IMG/VR virus record: IMGVR_UViG_3300032286_001872
Location: 1-24,283 of that record
Length of the DNA: 24,283 bases
Reading direction: 5' to 3' (one strand)
Source: a virus
Shown: in pieces, positions 14,752-20,744 of the stretch
Layout: each line of letters starts with the position of its first letter
How positions within the stretch are numbered: position 1 is the stretch's first letter
Position numbers and translations under genes: made by a program
The notes under the pieces: generated by a model
Database searches by the model: none
What the model was told of the DNA's origin: nothing
The model's input: the letters and a program-made list of their open reading frames with translations, nothing else

Positions 14752-15609
14752 ATGGCACGAGCACTCAACGATATAACACAGGAATTGCGCACAAATTATA
14801 TGGCCAATGAAACCATTCAAGCGCATTATGACCTTGCACCGGGAGCGGTGTTTGAAGATGAATTTTCAATTGTAAGTTTTGAAGCGATTTTGTTTTACAT
14901 AATTGCCGTTTCCATTTGGACACTTGAAAAAATCTTCGACGATCACAAAACTTGGATGGCTGTAAAAGAATCCGAATTAAAACCTTGGAATTTACCTTCA
15001 TTGGTTGCAAATGCTAAAAAGTTTCAATTGGGTGATGATTTAGTTTATCAGGACGATGCTTATAAATATGCCACAGTTGACACAGAAACGCAAATTGTTA
15101 AACTTGCCTCTGCCTCAGAAGTTGGAAATATCGTTGTGCTGAAGGTTGCAAAGCTTGACGGTTCAGGAGTACCTGAGAAATTACACGACATAGACGAACT
15201 CGTACCATTTGTTGAATACATTAAACTTTTGAAGCCACCGGGAGTGAAATTATCAATTGTAAGTAGACCCGCAGATTTATTGAAAATCTATTACAGAGTT
15301 TACATAAACCCATTAGTGATGAGTGCCTCAGGCGAGCTCCTTTCAGACCCATCAGTTAAACCTGTAGAGGATGCGATCAACGCTTATTGTAAGGGGCTGA
15401 ACTTTAACGGCGTTTTTTCAGTAACTGAGCTAACGGATAAAATCCAACAGGCGACTGGCGTTTCAAACCCTGTATTTGAAAGTGCTGCTTCGAAGTATGG
15501 TTTAACTCCTTACGCCGCAATCAATGACTATTTTACACCGAATGCCGGGTATTTCAAAATAGATGAAGATTTCCCACTTTCTGCAACAATCACTTATCTG
15601 GTACCATGA
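14752..15609 (+). CDS. Baseplate wedge protein, gpJ / Mu gp47-like
   Basis: This 285-residue protein is the main wedge subunit around the hub. The N-terminal part carries helical sequence near residues 38-60 (IVSFEAILFYIIAVSIWTLE), followed by a domain that fits the family in size, a central beta strand region, and near 205-245 the segment VEDAINAYCKGLNFNGVFSV...LTDKIQQATGV, the clearest baseplate_J-like feature. It overlaps the next gene by four bases (ATGA). Shorter than Mu gp47 (about 380 residues) but of a size common in Bacteroidota contractile tails. Confidence 0.82.
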   Translation: MARALNDITQELRTNYMANETIQAHYDLAPGAVFEDEFSIVSFEAILFYIIAVSIWTLEKIFDDHKTWMAVKESELKPWNLPSLVANAKKFQLGDDLVYQDDAYKYATVDTETQIVKLASASEVGNIVVLKVAKLDGSGVPEKLHDIDELVPFVEYIKLLKPPGVKLSIVSRPADLLKIYYRVYINPLVMSASGELLSDPSVKPVEDAINAYCKGLNFNGVFSVTELTDKIQQATGVSNPVFESAASKYGLTPYAAINDYFTPNAGYFKIDEDFPLSATITYLVP

Positions 15610-16115
15610 TTTATATTGATTTCATATTACTCACGACGTTGTTGTTGCCTATTCTTTTGCGACGCACTTTAATTAGTGCCTGGCTCACAATTGCGACCGC
15701 TTCTATCGATACAGTTCAAACAGAATCAACTGCGCTTTATGATGCAACAAATTATCGTTTGAAATTTAATGAACTCAAAATTTACATAGAGCACTACCTC
15801 AATGATCAGCACGACCCAACTGATAGGATGATTCGAATAGCCGACGTGGAGCAGGAACAAAACACTTACATTTTTAATAGTAATGAAGACAACGAAAACC
15901 TGTATATGTGGAATGTTGATGACCCAGACGGCGACGATGCTGATTTATTACCTGATGGCGAAGACATTTACCTATTCAACGACTCTGAAATTGACGATAT
16001 TGAGGACTTTATTGTAGAAGTTCCTGTGGCTCTTGTTTTCAATGAAGATGCTTTACGAAGAGACGTTGACACCTTTCGATTACCAGGAATGAAATACTCC
16101 ATTGTAAATGTATAA
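15606..16115 (+). CDS. Baseplate protein, gpI / Mu gp48-like position, acidic
   Basis: A 169-residue protein after gpJ, where gpI-type proteins lie. Residues 10-25 (LLLPILLRRTLISAWLT) resemble the start of gpI-like proteins, followed by a helix and a stretch LNDQHDPTDRMIRIADVEQEQ around 65-85. The rest is strikingly acidic: about residues 92-135 are mostly D/E/N, after which VALVFNEDALRRDVDTFRLPG may be a fibre-linking end. The acidic low-complexity block is unusual for a wedge protein. Its stop at 16113-16115 is followed by two ATG-TAG pairs before the next gene. Assignment rests on position and the N-terminus. Confidence 0.6.
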   Translation: MIYIDFILLTTLLLPILLRRTLISAWLTIATASIDTVQTESTALYDATNYRLKFNELKIYIEHYLNDQHDPTDRMIRIADVEQEQNTYIFNSNEDNENLYMWNVDDPDGDDADLLPDGEDIYLFNDSEIDDIEDFIVEVPVALVFNEDALRRDVDTFRLPGMKYSIVNV

Positions 16116-16137
16116 TGTAGAATGAAAAATGTAGAAT
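16114..16137 (+). repeat. Direct repeat with ATG-TAG start-stop pairs
   Basis: AATGTAGAAT occurs at 16114-16123 and again at 16128-16137. Each copy carries a start codon directly followed by TAG, the first sharing its A with the upstream stop. The real start of the next gene is at 16139. The role, if any, is unknown. Confidence 0.5.
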
Positions 16138-16138
16138 T

Positions 16139-16393
16139 ATGCAAGTAACAGTAAAAAATGGCCAATCACTTATTGATTTAGTAATTCAACACACTGGAAG
16201 CATTGAAGCCCTATTTGATCTAATGCATTTGAATGGCCTAAAATCGCTTATGGAAATTCCTGCAGTATTGGAAGTTCCAACGGTTATCAATAAAAAAGTG
16301 TTTGCCTTTTTTCAAACGGAAAGCATTCAATTAGCTACAAATGTTCCTTTATCGGGTTCGTTTTCCAATTCATTTTCTAACGATTTTAACTAA
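16139..16393 (+). CDS. LysM-like small tail protein (gpX-type)
   Basis: An 84-residue protein beginning VTVKNGQSLIDLVIQHTGSIEALFDL (read here in short: NGQSLIDLV at 7-15, GSIEALFDL at 20-28, NGL at 32-34), the LysM pattern of gpX-type tail proteins in which a GQ-S motif, a helix and an N-G-L turn alternate. The second half is Pro/Val-rich with ALEVP-type strands and ends in Ser/Asn-rich repeats (SGSFSNSFSND). In P2-like tails such proteins attach to the hub; in Bacteroidota contractile tails a comparable gene often precedes the fibres. Unlike its neighbours, it has a 23-base leader with start-stop repeats. Confidence 0.6.
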   Translation: MQVTVKNGQSLIDLVIQHTGSIEALFDLMHLNGLKSLMEIPAVLEVPTVINKKVFAFFQTESIQLATNVPLSGSFSNSFSNDFN

Positions 16394-16398
16394 AATAT

Positions 16399-16857
16399 AT
16401 GTCACTAACAAGAGAAGAAGTTTTCGCACTAATTGATGAAACGATTTACAATAACAATTCAAAGCAAATTGAGGCTTCAGAAGTAAATGCACTTTTGAAG
16501 GCCATTTATGATAATGCGCCTGTGCCAACATCGCCAATTAAAGTATTAAGGGCAAGAATAACTCAATCTGGAACATCTGCTCCAACATTTAATTTGATTT
16601 TAGAAAACACAATTGGTACAGTTGAATTTAGCTATATTGATGTGGGTATGTATAGGCTGAATGGAAGTTTTCCAATTGGTAAAGTTTATATAAATTTTTT
16701 TAAGCAGCATTCCTCCGCACAAAGCAGATTTTCAATAGTTCATTATAACAATTCATTTATAGATTTTAGATCAACTCAGGAATACCCATATAATGAATTC
16801 TCGCCTTTAAATTCGGGTTTCAATAGCGATTTTATAGAAATAATTGTTTACCCATAA
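16399..16857 (+). CDS. Tail fibre or baseplate-fibre linker protein
   Basis: A 152-residue protein. The N-terminal part LTREEVFALIDETIYNNNSKQIEASEVNALLKAIYDN (read as two helices around a KQIEASEVN turn) is a recurring N-terminal anchor of Bacteroidota phage fibres, in which K-I-A-E-V-N precedes a helix ending I-D. Residues 45-152 are beta-rich and aromatic, with no similarity I recognise, and would be the exposed part. Its DNA is AT-rich (16 G/C in 60 bases at 16681-16740). It is followed after 12 bases by a second fibre protein. Host-binding role is inferred. Confidence 0.55.
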   Translation: MSLTREEVFALIDETIYNNNSKQIEASEVNALLKAIYDNAPVPTSPIKVLRARITQSGTSAPTFNLILENTIGTVEFSYIDVGMYRLNGSFPIGKVYINFFKQHSSAQSRFSIVHYNNSFIDFRSTQEYPYNEFSPLNSGFNSDFIEIIVYP

Positions 16858-16869
16858 AAATCAAAATCC

Positions 16870-17634
16870 ATGAATAAATTAATCACCACCCCCAATGGAG
16901 GTTTTCCATTAAGAAGTAACGATTTTCGTTTTATAGATGAATCAATTCGCTTGGCTCTTAAAGGACTTGCATCAATTGTAAATGATGTTTCAGCTAATGA
17001 GGCTGTTATTCTTTCAGGATGTGAATTGACCCATTTAGGAGGAGCAAGCTATTCAAGAGCAGAGGGCTATATTTCAATTGGAGGAGAAATTTGTTACTTT
17101 CCTGGACAGACTTATGCTAATGTTTTTGGTTTTCCAAAATACTTTACGATTGATGTAACCAATGATCCTGATGGCTCTAAAATATATAAAGATGGTATCA
17201 CGCATCAAGCTTACCAAGTAAGAGTTGCCAAAATTATTGCATCGTCTGGAACAGTTCCTACAGGATATACAAATGTTACACAAATCAAAACTGCAATTCA
17301 AGTCATTGCAGAAAAACTTCCAAATACTGAGTGGGAAGATTTACCTGATTCTTTGGATGAGTATCCGGGTGAATTTGGTTCAGCTAAGTATATGAAAGAT
17401 GCACTTGGTTTTGTGCATTTGAAAGGTCATTTCTCAGCGGAAGATCCTTCACCTGATTCTACAATAGGAAACTTGCCGAATGGCTTTAGACCTGCAGAAC
17501 CTATGCAGATTGCAATATGGGCTGGGACTGTATTCGTTCAAGTAAAAATTGAAACTAATGGAAATATTCACTTTGTTGGTACTCAATCGCAAACAGTAAG
17601 ATTGTATGAATTGCCTCCATTTAAGGCTGTTTAA
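16870..17634 (+). CDS. Tail fibre / receptor-binding protein
   Basis: A 254-residue protein ending the structural block. Residues 1-50 contain an anchor-type start (PNGGFPLRSNDFRFIDESIR) and then a helix; 55-110 is beta-rich (ELTHLGGASYSRAEGYI, IGGEICYFPGQ). The C-terminal domain (about 170-254) has MKDALGFVHLKGHF, LPNGFRPAEPMQIA and strands ending LYELPPF, the beta-sandwich pattern with a LP-GFRP turn found in many phage fibre tips. Probable adhesin for host surface polysaccharide or protein. No chaperone gene or diversity-generating repeat is seen downstream; the terminator follows 20 bases after the stop. AT-rich like the preceding gene. Confidence 0.65.
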   Translation: MNKLITTPNGGFPLRSNDFRFIDESIRLALKGLASIVNDVSANEAVILSGCELTHLGGASYSRAEGYISIGGEICYFPGQTYANVFGFPKYFTIDVTNDPDGSKIYKDGITHQAYQVRVAKIIASSGTVPTGYTNVTQIKTAIQVIAEKLPNTEWEDLPDSLDEYPGEFGSAKYMKDALGFVHLKGHFSAEDPSPDSTIGNLPNGFRPAEPMQIAIWAGTVFVQVKIETNGNIHFVGTQSQTVRLYELPPFKAV

Positions 17635-17654
17635 GAACAAATAATTGATTGCAT

Positions 17655-17686
17655 AAAAAAAGGGATTCTTTCGAGTCCCTTTTTTT
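17655..17686 (+). terminator. Strong hairpin terminator of the tail operon
   Basis: A 14-pair stem, 17655-17668 with 17673-17686, closed by a four-base loop TTTC. The GGGA/TCCC core is flanked by seven A's and seven T's; one pair is G-T. It ends rightward transcription 20 bases after the last fibre gene. Confidence 0.9.
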
Positions 17687-17730
17687 GTCTTTAAAAAGTA
17701 TTTAAAATGAATTTAAAGACATTTCAAATG
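17687..17730. repeat. Helically phased AT-rich repeats with an inverted repeat
   Basis: Four related units lie one DNA turn apart: CTTTAAAAAGT (17689), ATTTAAAATGA (17700), ATTTAAAGAC (17711), ATTTCAAATG (17721), spacing 11, 11 and 10 bases. GTCTTTAAA (17687-17695) and TTTAAAGAC (17712-17720) form a perfect 9-base inverted repeat across the first three units. The last unit recurs at 17840-17849. Curved DNA or a protein-binding site at the phage end is possible; no function is proven. Confidence 0.5.
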
Positions 17731-17834
17731 GTGTTATAATCAAGATACCTCAGGAGGACAAATACTCCACGTTTGAGCCTTCCACAGACGTTAGGGATAT
17801 ATTTAAGCCTGATTTATTGATGTTGAACCCGTGA
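17706..17834 (+). pseudogene. Start-less coding fragment at probable phage/host junction
   Basis: One frame (open from 17706, stop TGA at 17832-17834) reads 42 residues with no ATG at its start; the lower part, around IKIPQEDKYSTFEPSTD, then RDIFKPDLLMLNP, looks like genuine protein with mixed codons rather than random AT-rich reading. An ATG near 17820 is too late to be a start. This could be the 3' end of a host gene interrupted by phage insertion, or a leftover of a phage gene. No family recognised. The 200-base gap 17635-17835 otherwise holds the terminator and the phased repeats. Confidence 0.3.
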
Positions 17835-17835
17835 A

Positions 17836-20022
17836 TTAAATTTCAAATGACCACGTGTGTGTTTTGTGGTCATTTGAAATTACTAATTTTGGTATTTTGA
17901 ATTTTTCGAATATATCAAGAATTCCGCCACCTGTTAATGAATAAACTGTAAACGTATTGTTTTTCAAGGGCTTGATATTTCCATAAATAGAAGGAATAAT
18001 TTGCTTTCCATCCCAATTGATAACCCCAGAACATTTTGTTAATTGGGTTTCATTTTTTAGACACGCTCCTTCAACAATTTTAAAACCCTTCATTTGATTT
18101 TCTTGAATTTTCAATTGACTTTTTGAGTCGTCAAAATTCAAATAATAATATTCCCAAGTTGTTCTTTTTTCAATCTGAGCAAAGGCAAAAAAACCATCTA
18201 CTCGCTTTTGTTCAATCGATGCGTATACACTCAACTCTACACATTTATCATAAACAAAAGGATAGACAATTTCATTAAATTGGTTGACGATTCCGTATTT
18301 ACCAATGTCTTTTTTAAGTCGAACACTTAGATAGAAATTTCCTTTTTGATTCACTAAAAAATTGTTTTCTCCATACATCAATGGAATTGTGAAATAACCT
18401 TTTTTGTGCAACAAGCCATATTTTCCATCACGTCCAACTCGACAAAAGCCATTCTTCACATTTTCAGCAAAATCAAAATATTCAGGTGACAATAGTTTCC
18501 CTGTGGAGTCCATTATGTAGAATTGTTTGTTTATTTCGATGGTTGCTATTCCATCTTCAAAACAAGTTATTCTGTCTGCTTTGATCGGACAAATTTCTCT
18601 AAAATCATAATCGATAAATCCCCACAAACCGTCTTTTTGAACAGAAATTCGATTTTCGCGTACACACATCAGATTGTCGTAAATACTTGAACGATTGGAA
18701 GGGTTTTTAAGATCAATAAATAAGTGTTTTCCTTCCACAACCAATTTATATACACCATCAGCATATTTATAAACGTCAGTAATCGCAAAATCAAGAAAAC
18801 GATTTCCATCGTGATCAGTAACTGCTAATTGATTGTTCAAATCGTAAACCTTCAAGAAGTATTCGTCTAAAACCTGAATCGATTTAAACACTTCTGTACT
18901 TACTTTATCAAAATTCATATCTACTAATCGCCACTTTGCACTTTTGACAAGTTGGGATGCATCGTTCATACTAGCGTCGTAGCCAATCATCAACGTATAA
19001 TCATCTATTTTCCAAATGTCGTGATACAATTTATCAGAAATCATTTGGTTTTTGGCATCAACTAAAGCTCGTTCTTGATAGTTTGGACCTACAACAAAGC
19101 GATTTCTATTAATGATATTGAAAACTTGATAATTCGTTTTAAGTACATTTTTACCCGAGGAATCAATCACATTCCAGTCATTAGCAGCTTTATAAACGAA
19201 AAAACCATCGCGGGAATAAATTTCTGCAACGGGCGAAAATGGAGCCAAATAACGTTTGTTGTCCCACGAAATAAATCCATATAAATTTCCAGCTTGAAAT
19301 TCATAATTCCCGACCATATAACGGGATTTTTGAACTATTTTATATTTCATTGGAAGCTGTTCTTTACCAAATCGATTGATCATTCCATATAAACCATCTT
19401 TTCTGACAATCAATTGATTATGCACAAAATCCGAATAAATAATTGAATCGTAAGCGATGTTGTTTATAGGTTTAAATGTTGCGTCGTACAAATAATATGA
19501 TTTGTCTTTTTTTACGATAAATGTCGAATCAATGTACTGAATATGGTCAAATTCGATTGGAAAAACCAAATTACCTATTGTGTCAATCAAACCCACTTTA
19601 AAAGACGAACAAACCTTATAATCATTGAATTGACAGTTATAAATTGGATACAATTGATTGTAACCTGAATCATCGTTTCCGATATTATTGGAAGTGTTTT
19701 TTGCCTTAATTTTATGAGCAATCGGTTCTTCTTTGTGAAGATAATCTCGTGTAAAAAGACGCTTATCAAGATTGTTAAAATCGTTGTAGGTTTTTGTGAC
19801 TTCACCCAAATTATTTCGAAAAACATAGATGGGTAAATTTTTAAGTTCCTCTGCGTTTTTTGCAGTTGAAATAAAAGCTTTGGTTTCAGGATACCATTGC
19901 TTTTGCTTCACTTCTAAAAGTTGAATTGTTCCATAAATTGGATGAAAAACAGTGTCTAATACTTGTTGCGCTGTACTTTGAAAGTTGAAAATAATCGCGA
20001 GAAAGAGGAGTAAATTTTTCAT
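17836..20022 (-). CDS. Secreted WG-repeat protein
   Basis: A 728-residue protein from the ATG at 20022 (an in-frame TTG five codons upstream is unlikely). The first 20 residues are a signal peptide (KNLLLFLAIIFNFQSTAQ), so it is exported to the periplasm or outer face. From about residue 130 onward it carries many WG (KWG) repeats of about 25-45 residues: units such as GLYGMINRFGKEQLPMKY, LWGFIDYDFREICPIKAD, KYGLLHKKGYFTIPLMYG and KYGIVNQFNEIVYPFVYD, which likely fold as a beta-propeller or beta-solenoid. No catalytic domain is visible. WG-repeat proteins are frequent in Bacteroidota, with unknown roles. It has its own promoter (20064-20096) and converges on the phage tail operon. Host gene, not phage. 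Confidence 0.8.
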   Translation of the reverse strand: MKNLLLFLAIIFNFQSTAQQVLDTVFHPIYGTIQLLEVKQKQWYPETKAFISTAKNAEELKNLPIYVFRNNLGEVTKTYNDFNNLDKRLFTRDYLHKEEPIAHKIKAKNTSNNIGNDDSGYNQLYPIYNCQFNDYKVCSSFKVGLIDTIGNLVFPIEFDHIQYIDSTFIVKKDKSYYLYDATFKPINNIAYDSIIYSDFVHNQLIVRKDGLYGMINRFGKEQLPMKYKIVQKSRYMVGNYEFQAGNLYGFISWDNKRYLAPFSPVAEIYSRDGFFVYKAANDWNVIDSSGKNVLKTNYQVFNIINRNRFVVGPNYQERALVDAKNQMISDKLYHDIWKIDDYTLMIGYDASMNDASQLVKSAKWRLVDMNFDKVSTEVFKSIQVLDEYFLKVYDLNNQLAVTDHDGNRFLDFAITDVYKYADGVYKLVVEGKHLFIDLKNPSNRSSIYDNLMCVRENRISVQKDGLWGFIDYDFREICPIKADRITCFEDGIATIEINKQFYIMDSTGKLLSPEYFDFAENVKNGFCRVGRDGKYGLLHKKGYFTIPLMYGENNFLVNQKGNFYLSVRLKKDIGKYGIVNQFNEIVYPFVYDKCVELSVYASIEQKRVDGFFAFAQIEKRTTWEYYYLNFDDSKSQLKIQENQMKGFKIVEGACLKNETQLTKCSGVINWDGKQIIPSIYGNIKPLKNNTFTVYSLTGGGILDIFEKFKIPKLVISNDHKTHTWSFEI
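17839..17881. repeat. Long perfect inverted repeat at the 3' end of the WG-repeat gene
   Basis: AATTTCAAATGACCAC (17839-17854) and its exact reverse complement (17866-17881) flank an 11-base loop. It overlaps the last codons of the minus-strand gene. It probably works as the hairpin of a terminator or a transcript-stabilising end for that gene, although the following tract is poor in T. Confidence 0.6.
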
Positions 20023-20063
20023 AGAAAGATGCACCAATTGTACAGCTAAGGTAAGGATTGGTT

Positions 20064-20096
20064 CAAAAGTAGGATAATAATAAGTTAAGTTATCAA
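20064..20096 (-). promoter_or_regulatory. Promoter of the WG-repeat gene
   Basis: On the minus strand TTG (20096-20094), 22 bases, then TACTTTTG (20071-20064), a perfect match to the Bacteroidota TTG-N17-23-TAnnTTTG consensus. The start codon follows 41 bases downstream. Confidence 0.65.
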
Positions 20097-20129
20097 TTTT
20101 CAGTGAAACTATTCTAATTTGATGCGTTA

Positions 20130-20149
20130 TTGGTGTATATTTACACCAA
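20130..20149 (+). promoter_or_regulatory. Palindromic operator before the toxin-antitoxin genes
   Basis: TTGGTGTA and TACACCAA form a perfect 8-base inverted repeat around TATT. It contains TATATTTA (20136-20143), close to the -7 consensus TAnnTTTG, and ends 12 bases before the antitoxin ATG. A ribbon-helix-helix antitoxin bound here would repress its own operon, the usual control of ParDE modules. Confidence 0.65.
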
Positions 20150-20161
20150 AATTAATTCAAA

Positions 20162-20401
20162 ATGAAAAGACAAAGTATTTCTTTCACCGAACCGAATGAT
20201 GAATGGTTGAAAAGTCAAATTGCAAGTAAAGAGTACGCTAGTAAAAGTGAATTAGTGAATGAATTAATCAGACAAGCTCGTAAACAAGAAAAGCAGATTG
20301 ATTGGATTCGTGAAAAAATTGATTTAGCTGAAGCGAGTGGATTTACTCGCGACAGTAAAGCAGATATATTAAAGCAATCCAAAGAACTATTGAATGACTG
20401 A
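20162..20401 (+). CDS. ParD-type antitoxin (ribbon-helix-helix)
   Basis: A 79-residue protein whose N-terminal part, RQSISFTEPNDEWLKSQI, gives the beta strand and first helix of a ribbon-helix-helix DNA-binding fold, followed by KEYASKSELVNELIRQARK, which matches the second helix of the ParD/CC2985 group. The charged C-terminal part (about 45-79) would wrap around and block the toxin. The gene follows a palindromic operator and overlaps the toxin gene by eight bases. Functions with the next gene as a type II toxin-antitoxin pair; dimers also repress the operon. Confidence 0.85.
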   Translation: MKRQSISFTEPNDEWLKSQIASKEYASKSELVNELIRQARKQEKQIDWIREKIDLAEASGFTRDSKADILKQSKELLND

Positions 20402-20681
20402 ATTTAGGTTAAGCAATGTTGCAAAAGACGATTTAATTAGAATACATCATTATGGTGTTGATAATTTTGGAATCAAACAAGCTGATTTATATTTCGAGGC
20501 ATTTTTTGTTCAATTTGAATTGATAGCTAAACGCCCTCTTGCTTTTGAATCTGTTGACTATATAAAACCGGGTTATAGAAAATGTCCTTGTGGCGTTGAC
20601 ACAATATATTATAGAATCAACAGCAATTTTGTTGAAATAATGACAATCATTAGATTTCAAGATTTGAAAAACATCAAATAA
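20394..20681 (+). CDS. ParE/RelE-type toxin
   Basis: A 95-residue protein of the ParE/RelE superfamily: an opening strand EFRLSNVAKDDLIRIHHYG, a helix with FGIKQADLYFEAFFVQFELIAKRP, then a turn around 55-70 with YRKCPCGVDTIYYRI and a closing strand VEIMTIIRFQDLKNI. ParE proteins inhibit DNA gyrase, RelE proteins cut mRNA at ribosomes; the closely related antitoxin favours the ParE side. Several conserved positions are present (R near the third strand, I-IRF-D at the end), so it looks intact. Its start overlaps the antitoxin stop, so the two are translated together. Confidence 0.85.
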   Translation: MTEFRLSNVAKDDLIRIHHYGVDNFGIKQADLYFEAFFVQFELIAKRPLAFESVDYIKPGYRKCPCGVDTIYYRINSNFVEIMTIIRFQDLKNIK

Positions 20682-20744
20682 GATTTTGAACCTTTTCTAA
20701 ATTTAGGTGTAATTTTTGATAAGCAATTTACCTATCTTTAGATT

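Noticed and set aside
7358-17634. Tailocin or extracellular contractile injection system
   Set aside because: Terminase, portal, prohead protease and capsid genes are all present and look intact, so this is a phage head-and-tail set.
16399-17834. Diversity-generating retroelement (variable repeat in fibre, template, reverse transcriptase), as known in some Mu-like Bacteroides phages
   Set aside because: No reverse transcriptase frame, no duplicate of a fibre segment and no template repeat are visible in the window.
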